In this document: piece by piece, positions 1 through 7,083 of the stretch
How positions within the stretch are numbered: position 1 is the first letter of the stretch
Layout: the number at the start of each line of letters is the position of its first letter
Assembly: GCF_000737195.2 (NCBI RefSeq)
Contig: NZ_JALM01000026.1
Span: forward strand, 1 to 36,051
Direction of reading: 5' to 3'
DNA: 36,051 bases
DNA from: Sciscionella sediminilitoris
Lineage (GTDB): Bacteria > Actinomycetota > Actinomycetes > Mycobacteriales > Pseudonocardiaceae
Position numbers and translations under genes: made by a program
The notes under the pieces: generated by a model
Databases searched by the model: none
What the model saw: the letters and a program-made list of their open reading frames with translations, nothing else
Told to the model about the DNA's origin: nothing

Positions 1-657
1 CGCCAGCCGCGCACCGGCTGCCACTACGGCTCGGCCGCGGCCGCCTCCGGGCAGATCGGCGTCGTGGAACGCTGTGGGGCGCTCTCCAGTCAACCGGACG
101 GCGGGGCCGACCGGTTCACCGTGTACAGCGCGGTGAGCAAGGGCAAGGACATGGACGAGCCCAATGTCGGCTCGAGTGTGCGACTGCCCGGCAACGGGGC
201 CCGCGTGGTCGCGATGAACGACCGGTTCGCGGCGGTCGCACTGCCGAATCCGGCGCGCCTGCTGGTGATCGACAAATCCGACGGCGCGATCAAGGCGCAG
301 TACTCGATCCCGGTGCCGGACGCGAAACTCGGCTGGAACGTGCCCGGCGGGGTCGTCCCGGTCAGCGAGGGACCGAACTCGATCTACTGGTACACCGGAT
401 CCGGGGTCATCGCGCTCTCCTCCGCCGACTTCCGTCCACAATGGACCTTGAACGGGGCACTCGGCCCCGGCACCCAGTTCGTCGGGCGGACGCTGATCCC
501 GGTGCCCTCCGGTATCGAGGTACTGGACGCCAACTCGGGCCGCAAACTCGGCGTCTACCCGCTCGACCGGCACGGTTACCACGGCGAGGTCACCATGTCG
601 ACGCTCGGCCCGATGGTGTTCGAGCAGCGTGGCGGCACACTGGTGGCCCTGCGGTAG
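1..657 (+). CDS. C-terminal part of a PQQ/WD40-like beta-propeller surface protein (5' end outside window)
   Basis: The reading frame is open from the first base, so the gene starts before the window; 218 codons plus a TAG stop are visible. The visible part has repeated short strand-turn-strand units of the PQQ/quinoprotein type, for example LVIDKSDGAIKAQY, IYWYTGSGVIALSS and IEVLDANSGRKLG, each ending in a phrase like 'variable taken from a record'. This resembles the C-terminus of the mycobacterial Rv3212-type alanine/valine-rich proteins, which are thought to be membrane-anchored with an outer propeller. No transmembrane segment is visible in this portion, so location is inferred. The function is unknown. 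The following hydrolase gene starts 10 bases after the stop. The reading frame is certain and the family assignment is moderate. Confidence 0.7.
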   Translation, partial: RQPRTGCHYGSAAAASGQIGVVERCGALSSQPDGGADRFTVYSAVSKGKDMDEPNVGSSVRLPGNGARVVAMNDRFAAVALPNPARLLVIDKSDGAIKAQYSIPVPDAKLGWNVPGGVVPVSEGPNSIYWYTGSGVIALSSADFRPQWTLNGALGPGTQFVGRTLIPVPSGIEVLDANSGRKLGVYPLDRHGYHGEVTMSTLGPMVFEQRGGTLVALR

Positions 658-667
658 CTTGGCTGAC

Positions 668-1549
668 GTGACCGACGAGCTCAGCGATTCCCCACTGGCA
701 GCCCATCACGCCGAACGGATCGATCTGCCCGGCAGGCACGGCACGCTCGCCGCACTGCGCGCCCGCCCCGCTCCCGCGAAGGCGACCGTGCTTCTCGTGC
801 CCGGATACACCGGCTCCAAAGAGGATTTCGCCCCGCTGCTCGATCCGCTCGCCGATGCCGGGTTCGCTCCCCTGGCCATCGATCTGCCCGGTCAGTACGA
901 ATCACCGGGCCCGGACAGCGAAGCCGCCTACACCCCGGACGAGCTCGGCAGCCAGGTGACCGACCTGGTCGGCAAGCTGGTCGCGGACGGGGAACGGGTG
1001 CTGCTGCTCGGCCACTCCTACGGCGGGCTCGTCGCGCGCGCCGCGCTGCTGTCCGGCTGTCAGGCGAGCGGGCTGATCCTGCTCGATTCCGGGCCGAGCG
1101 CGATCACCGATCCGGACCGGGTCGCCGTACTCGACCACGGCACGGCGGTGCTGCGGGACAAGGGCATCGCGGCCGCGTGGCAACTGCGCGAGCAGTCCCT
1201 GCTGCGCAACCCGTGGTTCGCGGGCCTGCCCGAGCGGTTGCGCACCTTCCACCGGGAACGGTTCCTGCGTTCGGCGCCCGCCGCGCTGATCACCATGGCG
1301 GAGGTACTGCGCACGAGCGAGGATCTGGTCGCCCCGTTGTCCAGGGAACTCGCCGCGCGCGCGATCCCCTGCCTCGTCGCCTGCGGGGAGCACGACGACG
1401 CCTGGTCGGTGCCCACCCAGCAGCGCATGGCCGAGCGACTGGACGCGGACTTCGCCGTGCTGCCGGGTTGCGGGCACTCACCGAACACCGAGAACCCCTC
1501 GGCTTTGGTGGCCACCCTGCTGCCGACCTGGAACACCTGGCTGGCCTAG
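668..1549 (+). CDS. alpha/beta hydrolase
   Basis: A 293-residue single-domain alpha/beta-hydrolase. The nucleophile elbow is GHSYGG (Ser117), the acid is in GEHDD (about Asp243), and the general base is in GCGHSPNTE (about His270); the oxyanion region is VPGYTGSKEDF near residue 45. These complete the family's catalytic triad. The substrate cannot be read from the sequence; relatives are annotated as lipases, esterases or haloperoxidase-like hydrolases. I chose GTG at 668, just after the upstream gene's stop, because upstream codons in frame lie inside that gene. TAGCTT at 655-660 lies seven bases before this GTG, so a leaderless transcript is possible. It converges on lepA with only five bases between the stops. 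Confidence 0.85.
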   Translation: MTDELSDSPLAAHHAERIDLPGRHGTLAALRARPAPAKATVLLVPGYTGSKEDFAPLLDPLADAGFAPLAIDLPGQYESPGPDSEAAYTPDELGSQVTDLVGKLVADGERVLLLGHSYGGLVARAALLSGCQASGLILLDSGPSAITDPDRVAVLDHGTAVLRDKGIAAAWQLREQSLLRNPWFAGLPERLRTFHRERFLRSAPAALITMAEVLRTSEDLVAPLSRELAARAIPCLVACGEHDDAWSVPTQQRMAERLDADFAVLPGCGHSPNTENPSALVATLLPTWNTWLA

Positions 1550-1554
1550 CAGCG

Positions 1555-3408
1555 CTATTTCTTCTGCTTCGCCTTGTCGCCCTCGGTGGTGGAAAGGGCG
1601 GCGACGAACGCCTCCTGCGGGACCTCGACGCGGCCGATGTTCTTCATCCGCTTCTTGCCCTCCTTCTGCTTCTCGAGCAGTTTCCGCTTCCGGCTGATGT
1701 CGCCGCCGTAGCATTTGGAGAGCACGTCCTTGCGCATCGCGCGAATGGTTTCCCGCGCGATGATCCGGGACCCGACCGCGGCCTGAATGGGCACCTCGAA
1801 CTGCTGACGCGGAATGATCTCGCGCAGTTTCGCGGTCATCTTGGTGCCGTAGGAGTACGCGGAATCCTTGTGCACGATCGCGGAGAACGCGTCCACCGGT
1901 TCGCCCTGCAGCAGAATGTCCACCTTCACCAGATCGCTGGCCTGCTCGCCGGCATCCTCGTAGTCGAGCGAGGCGTATCCCCGGGTCCGGGATTTCAGCG
2001 CGTCGAAGAAATCGAAGATGATCTCGGCGAGCGGAATGGTGTAGCGCAGTTCGACGCGCGTCTCGGAAAGGTAATCCATTCCGCCGAGCTCGCCCCTGCG
2101 TTCCTGGCACAATTCCATGATCGCGCCCACGAATTCGTTCGGCGCGATCACCGTGATCTTCGCGATCGGTTCGTAGACCTCCCCGACCTTGCCCTCGGGC
2201 CAGTCGGAGGGGTTGGTCACCTGGATCTCCTCGCCGTCGTCGAGCAACACCCGGTAGACGACGTTCGGAGCGGTGGAGATCAGGTCCAGGTCGTACTCGC
2301 GCTCCAGCCGGGTCCGGGTGATCTCCAGGTGCAGCAGGCCGAGAAAACCGCTGCGGAAGCCGAAACCGAGCGCGGTGGAGGTCTCGGGCTCGTAGGTGAG
2401 CGCCGCATCGTTGAGCCGCAGTTTGTCCAGCGCCTCGCGCAGCGCGGGATAATCGGAGCCGTCGACCGGGTACAGCCCCGCGTACACCATCGGCTTGGGT
2501 TCCCGGTACCCGCGCAGCGGCTCGGCGGCCCCGCGCTTCTCACTGGTGACCGTGTCCCCGACCTTGGACTGGCGCACATCCTTCACGCCGGTGATCAGGT
2601 AGCCGACCTCGCCGACCCCGAGTCCCTTGGAAGCCTTCGGATCCGGGGACACGATGCCCACCTCGAGCAGTTCGTGCGTGGCCCCGGTGGACATCATGCG
2701 GATCCGCTCGCGCGGCTTGATCGCGCCGTCCACGACCCGGATGTAGGTCACCACACCGCGGTAGATGTCATAGACCGAATCGAAGATCATCGCCCGCGCG
2801 GGCGCGTCCGCCTCGCCTTCCGGCGCGGGCACCAGGCGCACCACCGCGTCCAGTACCTCGCGTACGCCCTCCCCGGTCTTCGCGGAGACCTTGAGCACGT
2901 CCTCGGGCTCGCAGCCGATGATGTGCGCGAGCTCGTTCGCGTAGCGTTCGGGTTCCGCGGCGGGCAGGTCGATCTTGTTCAGCACCGGGATGATGACCAG
3001 GTCCTGTTCCATGGCCAGGTACAGGTTGGCCAGGGTCTGCGCCTCGATCCCCTGCGCGGCGTCCACGAGCAGGATCGCCCCCTCGCAGGCCTGCAGTGCC
3101 CGGGAGACCTCGTAGGTGAAGTCCACGTGACCGGGGGTGTCGATCAGGTGCAGCACGTGCTCGGTGTCCTCGGCGACCCACGGCAGCCGCACGTTCTGCG
3201 CCTTGATGGTGATCCCGCGCTCACGCTCGATGTCCATCCGGTCGAGGTACTGATCGCGGTAGTCCCGATCGCCGAGGACCCCGGTCAGCTGCAGCATCCG
3301 GTCGGCGAGTGTGGACTTGCCGTGATCGATGTGCGCGATGATGCAGAAGTTCCGGATGCGCTCCGGCGAGGTGAAGGTGGTCTCGGCGAAATTGGTCACG
3401 CCCACCAT
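1555..3408 (-). CDS. lepA: elongation factor 4 (LepA), ribosome back-translocating GTPase
   Basis: A 617-residue translational GTPase. The G domain shows AHIDHGKST (G1), the RERGITIK switch region (G2), DTPGHVDF (G3) and NKID (G4), followed by EF-G-like domains and the LepA-specific C-terminus ([14 protein letters not shown], then [18 protein letters not shown]-like, KKRMK). LepA binds the 70S ribosome and remobilises stalled or mis-translocated complexes; it also affects 30S assembly. ATG at 3408 is preferred, with GGGGAG about 11 bases upstream; GTG at 3399 is an alternative. A longer in-frame extension exists but would run through the upstream VOC gene and is not conserved-looking. It lies 58 bases downstream of the VOC gene on the same strand, so cotranscription is likely. 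Confidence 0.97.
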   Translation of the reverse strand: MVGVTNFAETTFTSPERIRNFCIIAHIDHGKSTLADRMLQLTGVLGDRDYRDQYLDRMDIERERGITIKAQNVRLPWVAEDTEHVLHLIDTPGHVDFTYEVSRALQACEGAILLVDAAQGIEAQTLANLYLAMEQDLVIIPVLNKIDLPAAEPERYANELAHIIGCEPEDVLKVSAKTGEGVREVLDAVVRLVPAPEGEADAPARAMIFDSVYDIYRGVVTYIRVVDGAIKPRERIRMMSTGATHELLEVGIVSPDPKASKGLGVGEVGYLITGVKDVRQSKVGDTVTSEKRGAAEPLRGYREPKPMVYAGLYPVDGSDYPALREALDKLRLNDAALTYEPETSTALGFGFRSGFLGLLHLEITRTRLEREYDLDLISTAPNVVYRVLLDDGEEIQVTNPSDWPEGKVGEVYEPIAKITVIAPNEFVGAIMELCQERRGELGGMDYLSETRVELRYTIPLAEIIFDFFDALKSRTRGYASLDYEDAGEQASDLVKVDILLQGEPVDAFSAIVHKDSAYSYGTKMTAKLREIIPRQQFEVPIQAAVGSRIIARETIRAMRKDVLSKCYGGDISRKRKLLEKQKEGKKRMKNIGRVEVPQEAFVAALSTTEGDKAKQKK

Positions 3409-3444
3409 GGTCCCATGCTCTCCCCGAGCGCGGCCCAGGTCCTT

Positions 3445-3474
3445 GGTTCCGGTCTCGGTCCCGGTCTCAGTCCC
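3445..3474. repeat. short 12-bp tandem repeat across the VOC gene stop
   Basis: GGTCTCGGTCCC (3451-3462) is followed directly by GGTCTCAGTCCC (3463-3474), one mismatch, with a partial third copy GGTTCC just before. The VOC stop codon (3467-3469) lies inside the second copy. Copy-number change could alter the VOC C-terminus and the 5' spacer of lepA. Confidence 0.6.
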
Positions 3475-3847
3475 AGCGGGTGTCCCTGCGCATCGGGTGC
3501 TCCTCGGGCACTTCGACGAGCACGATCCTGCGCCCGTCCGGATCGGCGATCCACATCTCGTCCAGGCCCCACGGTTCGCGTTCCGCGCCGCGCAGTACCC
3601 GGACCGCGTGCTCGGCCAGCCGCGCCCGCGCCTCGCCGAGGCTGCGTACCTGGAGCCACAGCTGCGTGGCCGGGGTGGCCGGGGCACTGCTCGATCCGGA
3701 GACCTCGATCAGTCCCTGTCCGGCGAAGAACACCACCCCGCCGGGGAACTCGCGGTGGACGGCGAGCCCGAGCGCGTCCCGGTAGAAGCGCAGGCTCTCT
3801 TCCAGGTCGGCTGGCCGGATCAGCACCCGGCTGGCGAGAATCTCCAT
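3467..3847 (-). CDS. VOC (glyoxalase/bleomycin resistance/dioxygenase) family protein
   Basis: A 126-residue protein with one vicinal-oxygen-chelate domain: an opening beta strand and helix ([18 protein letters not shown]), the strand pair around GGVVFFAG, the mid-domain [14 protein letters not shown], and the closing [14 protein letters not shown]. The terminal E in the 'VLVEV' strand is the position often used for metal binding in this family. Two betaalphabetabetabeta units are present, which fits a subunit that dimerises to make the active site. The substrate is unknown. ATG at 3847 gives a start at the domain edge. The gene diverges from the pentapeptide gene (30 bases apart), and lepA follows on the same strand. 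Its stop codon falls inside a 12-base tandem repeat. Confidence 0.85.
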   Translation of the reverse strand: MEILASRVLIRPADLEESLRFYRDALGLAVHREFPGGVVFFAGQGLIEVSGSSSAPATPATQLWLQVRSLGEARARLAEHAVRVLRGAEREPWGLDEMWIADPDGRRIVLVEVPEEHPMRRDTRWD

Positions 3848-3865
3848 GCTGTCGTGGGTACCAGA

Positions 3866-3871
3866 TACGGT
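3866..3871 (+). promoter_or_regulatory. candidate -10 element for a leaderless transcript of the pentapeptide gene
   Basis: TACGGT fits TANNNT and ends six bases before the ATG at 3878, placing the expected transcription start on or next to the start codon. No Shine-Dalgarno sequence is visible. No clear -35 is needed for many actinobacterial promoters. Confidence 0.4.
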
Positions 3872-3877
3872 GCGCCC

Positions 3878-4456
3878 ATGCGCTCCCCGATCATCGAAGA
3901 TCCCAGCCCGCTCGCGGCCGGGACGATCACGGAATCCCTTGCCGAGGGCCAGCTGAACTCGGTGCTCCTGGAGGGCGCCGACCTCGGCAAGGCGCGCGCC
4001 GAACCGCTGGAGCTGGTGGACGCGCGGCTGCGAGACGTGGAGCTGTCGAACGCACACCTGCGCCGGATCCTGGCCCGTAGGGTCGAGTTCGCCGACTGCC
4101 GGGGAATCGGGCTGCGCCTCGACGCCGAGCGGGCCACCGATGTGCACGCCCTCCGCTGCCGGTTCGATTACGCGCACATCCACATCGAGCGCGCCAAGGG
4201 GCCGATCGTGTTCGAGGGCTGTTCGCTGCGCGAGTCGGTGCTCTCCGGGGATCTGTCCACCGCCGTGTTCACCGACTGCGAGCTCGCCGGGGCGGAATTC
4301 AACGCCCGCGACGCGACCGGCTGCGATCTGCGTGGCTCCCGGATCACCGACATCCGCGGGCTGCTCACCCTGCGCGGCGCGATCGTGGACACCGGTCAGG
4401 TCATCGCGGCCGCGACCAGGATCGCCACGGCTGCCGGGTTCGACGTGCGGGAGTGA
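3878..4456 (+). CDS. pentapeptide repeat protein
   Basis: A 192-residue protein built largely of degenerate A(D/N)LXX pentapeptide repeats, seen as GADLGKA, DARLRDVELSNAHLRR, CSLRESVLSGDLSTAVFTDCELAGAEFNARDATGCDLRGSRI. Such repeats fold as a right-handed quadrilateral beta helix. Some members (MfpA, Qnr) mimic DNA and protect gyrase from quinolones; most have unknown roles. This one lacks obvious extra domains or a signal peptide, so a cytoplasmic location is inferred. ATG at 3878 sits six bases after TACGGT (3866-3871), a good match to an actinobacterial -10 element, which suggests a leaderless mRNA. It ends 11 bases before the convergent transporter gene. Confidence 0.85.
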   Translation: MRSPIIEDPSPLAAGTITESLAEGQLNSVLLEGADLGKARAEPLELVDARLRDVELSNAHLRRILARRVEFADCRGIGLRLDAERATDVHALRCRFDYAHIHIERAKGPIVFEGCSLRESVLSGDLSTAVFTDCELAGAEFNARDATGCDLRGSRITDIRGLLTLRGAIVDTGQVIAAATRIATAAGFDVRE

Positions 4457-4467
4457 GCGGCCCGTAC

Positions 4468-5337
4468 TCAGGACAGCCCCAGCGCCACGATCCCGGCGAG
4501 CGCGATCACCGAGCCGATCAGCCGCCGCACCGGATTCGGTTCGCGCAACAGCAGCCAGCCGGCGAGGGCACCGAGCACGATGCTCGACTCGCGCGCCGGT
4601 GCGACGAGCGAGACCGGGGCGATCCGCATCGCGTAGAGCACGAGCAGATACGCGACCGGGGACAGCACCCCGATGATCACCACGCGCCGCCAGTTCTTCC
4701 GCCAGATCCCGGCGACCACACCGAAATCCCGGGCGGCCAGCGGGGTGAGCATCACCGACTCGCCGAGCACCGTGAGTCCGAAGTAGACGATCGGCGGCAC
4801 ACCGATACCGGTCATCGAGTGGTCGTCCCACAGGGTGTAGACCGCGATCGTGGCACCGGTCGCGACGCCGTAACCGATGCTGAGCACCCGCGAACCCGCG
4901 GCGCGGGAACCGCCCGAGGAGATCACCAGCACCCCGAGCACCACGGCGGCCGCACCGATCAGGCCGAGCACCCCGGGCCGTTCGCCGAACAGCAGCACGG
5001 CGAACAGCACCGAAAGCAGCGGGCCGGTGCCGCGCGCGAGCGGGTACACCACGGACAGATCCCCGACCGCGTACCCACGCTGCAACACGATCCCGTAGCC
5101 GACGTGCGCGGCCGCCGAGACCAGAGCGGCCAGCAGCCAGCTCCACTGCGGGCCCTGTTGCTCGGTGCAGGCGAACACGATGGCGAACGGCAGGCACACC
5201 ACCGTGCTCACCGTGGAGTACAGCCAGACGATCGCGCTCCCGCTGCCGCCGATACCCTTCGCGGCGAAATTCCATCCGGCGTGGGCGACGGCGGCGAGCA
5301 GCACGAAGGTCATGGCGAGCGAGTTCACGACGATCAT
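4468..5337 (-). CDS. EamA/DMT-superfamily transporter
   Basis: A 289-residue integral membrane protein with about ten hydrophobic helices and two EamA halves. The first half ends near VLGLIGAAAVVLGVLVIS; the second ends near LIGSVIALAGIVALGLS. Conserved DMT features are the early AAVAHAGWNFAAK, the PLARGTGPLLSVLFAVLLFGERP segment and the matching PVSLVAPARESSIVLGALAGWLLLREP segment in the second half. Members export or import small metabolites such as amino acids or nucleosides; the substrate here is unknown. The start could be ATG 5337 or ATG 5313 (Met9); the first gives a fuller helix 1. It diverges from rpsT. Confidence 0.85.
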   Translation of the reverse strand: MIVVNSLAMTFVLLAAVAHAGWNFAAKGIGGSGSAIVWLYSTVSTVVCLPFAIVFACTEQQGPQWSWLLAALVSAAAHVGYGIVLQRGYAVGDLSVVYPLARGTGPLLSVLFAVLLFGERPGVLGLIGAAAVVLGVLVISSGGSRAAGSRVLSIGYGVATGATIAVYTLWDDHSMTGIGVPPIVYFGLTVLGESVMLTPLAARDFGVVAGIWRKNWRRVVIIGVLSPVAYLLVLYAMRIAPVSLVAPARESSIVLGALAGWLLLREPNPVRRLIGSVIALAGIVALGLS

Positions 5338-5369
5338 GCCTACCGCCCGCGAACCCCGCGGGCAATGTT

Positions 5370-5384
5370 GTTATCCTGGATAAC
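5370..5384. promoter_or_regulatory. perfect 7-1-7 palindrome upstream of rpsT
   Basis: GTTATCC-T-GGATAAC is a perfect inverted repeat with a one-base centre between the divergent transporter gene and rpsT. It is AT-rich compared with its surroundings. It could be an operator or overlap a promoter core; I could not fit a confident -35/-10 pair around it. Confidence 0.5.
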
Positions 5385-5485
5385 CGTGCCGTGTGGCATT
5401 CCGCACGGGAGGAAGCCCACCGACCTCGGTGGGGCCGATCGAACGCGGCACGAACACCAACGACGACTTGTTGAGGAGCGCCCCT
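5384..5485 (+). promoter_or_regulatory. structured 5' leader of rpsT
   Basis: About 100 bases before rpsT carry two stems. The outer one is CCGTGC (5384-5389) with GCACGG (5403-5408). The second is a perfect 8-bp hairpin, CCCACCGA (5416-5423) with TCGGTGGG (5426-5433), with a two-base loop. The gene's Shine-Dalgarno GAGGAG follows at 5473-5478. Small ribosomal protein leaders are often autoregulatory targets; whether S20 binds this one is unknown. Confidence 0.45.
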
Positions 5486-5746
5486 ATGGCCCACACCAAA
5501 CAGCAGCGCAAGCGCATCAAGACCAACGAGATCGCGCGCCAGCGCAACAAGGCGGTCAAGTCCTCGCTGAAGACCTCCGTGCGCAAGTTCCGCGAGGCCG
5601 CCGAAGCGGGCGACAAGGCCAAGGCGACCGAGCTGCTCCAGACCGCGAGCCGTCAGCTCGACAAGGCCGTGAGCAAGGGCGTCATCCACCGCAACCAGGC
5701 CGCCAACCGCAAGTCGGCGATGGCCAAGCGCGCGAACAGCCTCTGA
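5486..5746 (+). CDS. rpsT: 30S ribosomal protein S20
   Basis: An 86-residue, highly basic helical protein starting [19 protein letters not shown] and containing [18 protein letters not shown] and [18 protein letters not shown], diagnostic for bacterial S20. S20 binds 16S rRNA early in 30S assembly. The strong GAGGAG ribosome-binding site lies seven bases before the ATG. It stands alone on the plus strand, as in mycobacteria where rpsT faces holA. A perfect hairpin terminator follows 41 bases after the stop. Length and sequence are normal. Confidence 0.98.
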   Translation: MAHTKQQRKRIKTNEIARQRNKAVKSSLKTSVRKFREAAEAGDKAKATELLQTASRQLDKAVSKGVIHRNQAANRKSAMAKRANSL

Positions 5747-5787
5747 GGTCGCTCTCGGCGGGTACACCGTCCGAGTCCGAGCCGGAG

Positions 5788-5822
5788 AACGGCCCGGGAA
5801 TCCTCGCGATTCCCGGGCCGTT
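5788..5822. terminator. perfect 15-bp stem terminator between rpsT and holA
   Basis: AACGGCCCGGGAATC (5788-5802) pairs perfectly with GATTCCCGGGCCGTT (5808-5822) around the loop CTCGC. A short T-containing tail (TTCTGCGTTT) follows on the plus strand. Being symmetrical and placed between convergent genes, it can stop transcription from both sides. Confidence 0.85.
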
Positions 5823-5857
5823 CTGCGTTTCCGGCCACTGTTTCCGGCCGGTCGCGG

Positions 5858-6844
5858 CTATTGGCGGCTGCCTCGGGCGACCACGATCCGGTCCACCGCG
5901 CGTTCGAGGGCATAGGCGGCACTCGCCGCGACCCCTTTCACGTCCGCGTTCACCTCCGCGGTGGCGTGCAGCGCCGCGGCGAGCCCCGCGCTGTGCCAGC
6001 CACGCGCCTGACGCAGCGCCTTGCGCGCCTTCCACGGCGGCATGCCGAGCTCACTCGCCAGCCGGTTCGGATCCGAGCCCCCGGCAGCGCTCACCCTGGC
6101 CACCGTGCGCACCGCGTCGGCGAGCGCGTCGGCGACGAGCACGTGCGGCACCCCGAGGTTCATCGCCCAGCGCAGCGCCTCGAGCGCACCGGCGCGGTCC
6201 CCGGTGACGGCCTTCTCCGCGACCGCGAATCCGGTCACCTCGGCCTTGCCGTTGTGGTAGCGGCGCACCGCGGCCGCGTCCACGTTTCCCCCCGTGTCCG
6301 CGACGAGTTGGGATGCCGCGGCGGCGAGTTCGCGCAGATCGGTACCGACCGCGTCGATCAGGGTGGTCACGGCCTCCCCGTCGATGCTGCCCCGCACCCT
6401 GCGTACCTCGTCGCGGACGAATTTCTCCCGGTCAGCGGGCTTGGTGACCTTCGCGCACTCCACGACCTCGGCACCGAGTTTGCGCAGCGCGGCGGGAAGC
6501 TCCTTGCCCGCCTTCGAGCGCCCGCCGCCACTGTGCGCGACCACGAGCACCACTCCGTCGGCGGGAAGCTTGGCGAAGCCGGTGATCGCCGCGGCCAGTT
6601 CGGCGTTGGCCTCCTGTGCCCCCTCAAGCACGATCACGCGGGCGCTGGAGAACAACGAGGGCGAGACCAGCTCGGCGAGCTCGGGCGGGGTGAGTTCACT
6701 CACCCGCTTACGGTGCGATTCCGCCGCCGCGTCCTCCGCACGCTTGGCCGCGAGGATCCGCTCGACGGCGCGCTCAACCAGCAGTTCCTCCTCGCCGAGC
6801 AGAAGCCGCACCGGAGCCTGCGAGGTGGTGGAAGAGGGAGCCAC
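5858..6844 (-). CDS. holA: DNA polymerase III subunit delta
   Basis: A 328-residue clamp-loader subunit in the HolA/YqeN family. The N-terminal region has LLLGEEELLVERAVERIL, the usual start of the AAA-like domain, followed by the long helical middle (EVTGFAVAEKAVTGDRAGALEALRWAM) and the C-terminal collar domain (PPWKARKALRQARGW, ending AYALERAVDRIVVARG). Delta opens the beta sliding clamp during loading. The start is the GTG at 6844, chosen because it lies a short distance before LLLGEEE; codons further upstream in frame run into the riboswitch on the other strand. It converges on rpsT and diverges from the riboswitch-controlled gene. The gene position next to rpsT matches mycobacteria. Confidence 0.93.
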   Translation of the reverse strand: MAPSSTTSQAPVRLLLGEEELLVERAVERILAAKRAEDAAAESHRKRVSELTPPELAELVSPSLFSSARVIVLEGAQEANAELAAAITGFAKLPADGVVLVVAHSGGGRSKAGKELPAALRKLGAEVVECAKVTKPADREKFVRDEVRRVRGSIDGEAVTTLIDAVGTDLRELAAAASQLVADTGGNVDAAAVRRYHNGKAEVTGFAVAEKAVTGDRAGALEALRWAMNLGVPHVLVADALADAVRTVARVSAAGGSDPNRLASELGMPPWKARKALRQARGWHSAGLAAALHATAEVNADVKGVAASAAYALERAVDRIVVARGSRQ

Positions 6845-6890
6845 CCGCTCATCTTCGCACGCGTGCCCGTCCGGCACGCGAGACACCACG

Positions 6891-6921
6891 TTGGCGCCCG
6901 GTGGAGCGGATGTCGTACGGT
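6891..6921 (+). promoter_or_regulatory. candidate promoter for the SAM-riboswitch transcript
   Basis: TTGGCG (6891-6896) and TACGGT (6916-6921) could be -35 and -10 elements; the 19-base spacer is slightly long. Transcription would then begin near 6928, about 20 bases before the aptamer. This is a weak prediction. Confidence 0.3.
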
Positions 6922-6947
6922 GAAGCTCGCTTTTCATAAAACTGAAT

Positions 6948-7070
6948 AGCTCATCCAGAGGGGCAGAGGGAACGGCCCGACGAAGCCCCGGCAACCGGCG
7001 TGGTGAATGCTGCCCACGTGATCGGTGCCAATTCCGACCCGAGCGAATGGTTCGCCGGGACAGATGAGGA
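6948..7070 (+). ncRNA. SAM-I (S-box) riboswitch
   Basis: The sequence carries the S-box core in order: helix P1 5' strand CTCATC (6950-6955), CAGAGGGGCAGAGGGAACGG, then CCCGACGAAGCCCCGGCAACC, the GGTGCCAATTCCGAC segment, a P4 hairpin built from GCGAA/TTCGC (7052 region), and the P1 3' strand GATGAG (7063-7068). P1 pairs perfectly over six bases. These landmarks fit the SAM-I family and not SAM-IV. Only 15 bases separate P1 from the ATG at 7084, leaving no room for an intrinsic terminator. The P1 3' strand touches the purine-rich Shine-Dalgarno region (GAGGAAAGGA), so SAM binding probably lowers translation. It is the leader of the threonine-synthase-like gene. Confidence 0.93.
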
Positions 7071-7083
7071 AAGGACCTCGCTG

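Noticed and set aside
1177-4080. A very long open frame on the plus strand (967 codons) through the lepA region.
   Set aside because: It is the complement of lepA, whose GTPase motifs are unmistakable on the minus strand. High GC leaves few stops in the opposite frame; composition is repetitive Arg/Gly/Ala/His.
3467-5767. A 766-codon minus-strand open frame joining several unrelated regions and ending as the VOC gene.
   Set aside because: Only its last 126 codons encode the VOC domain; the rest is antisense or out of frame to the pentapeptide, transporter and rpsT genes.
6948-7070. The possibility that the SAM aptamer is of the SAM-IV class common in actinomycetes.
   Set aside because: The order of core segments and the P4 hairpin fit SAM-I. 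The distinctive SAM-IV core and its closing elements are not seen.
7000-7083. An upstream GTG start for the threonine-synthase-like gene.
   Set aside because: It lies inside the riboswitch aptamer and would add 28 residues not expected in the family; ATG 7084 has a Shine-Dalgarno sequence.
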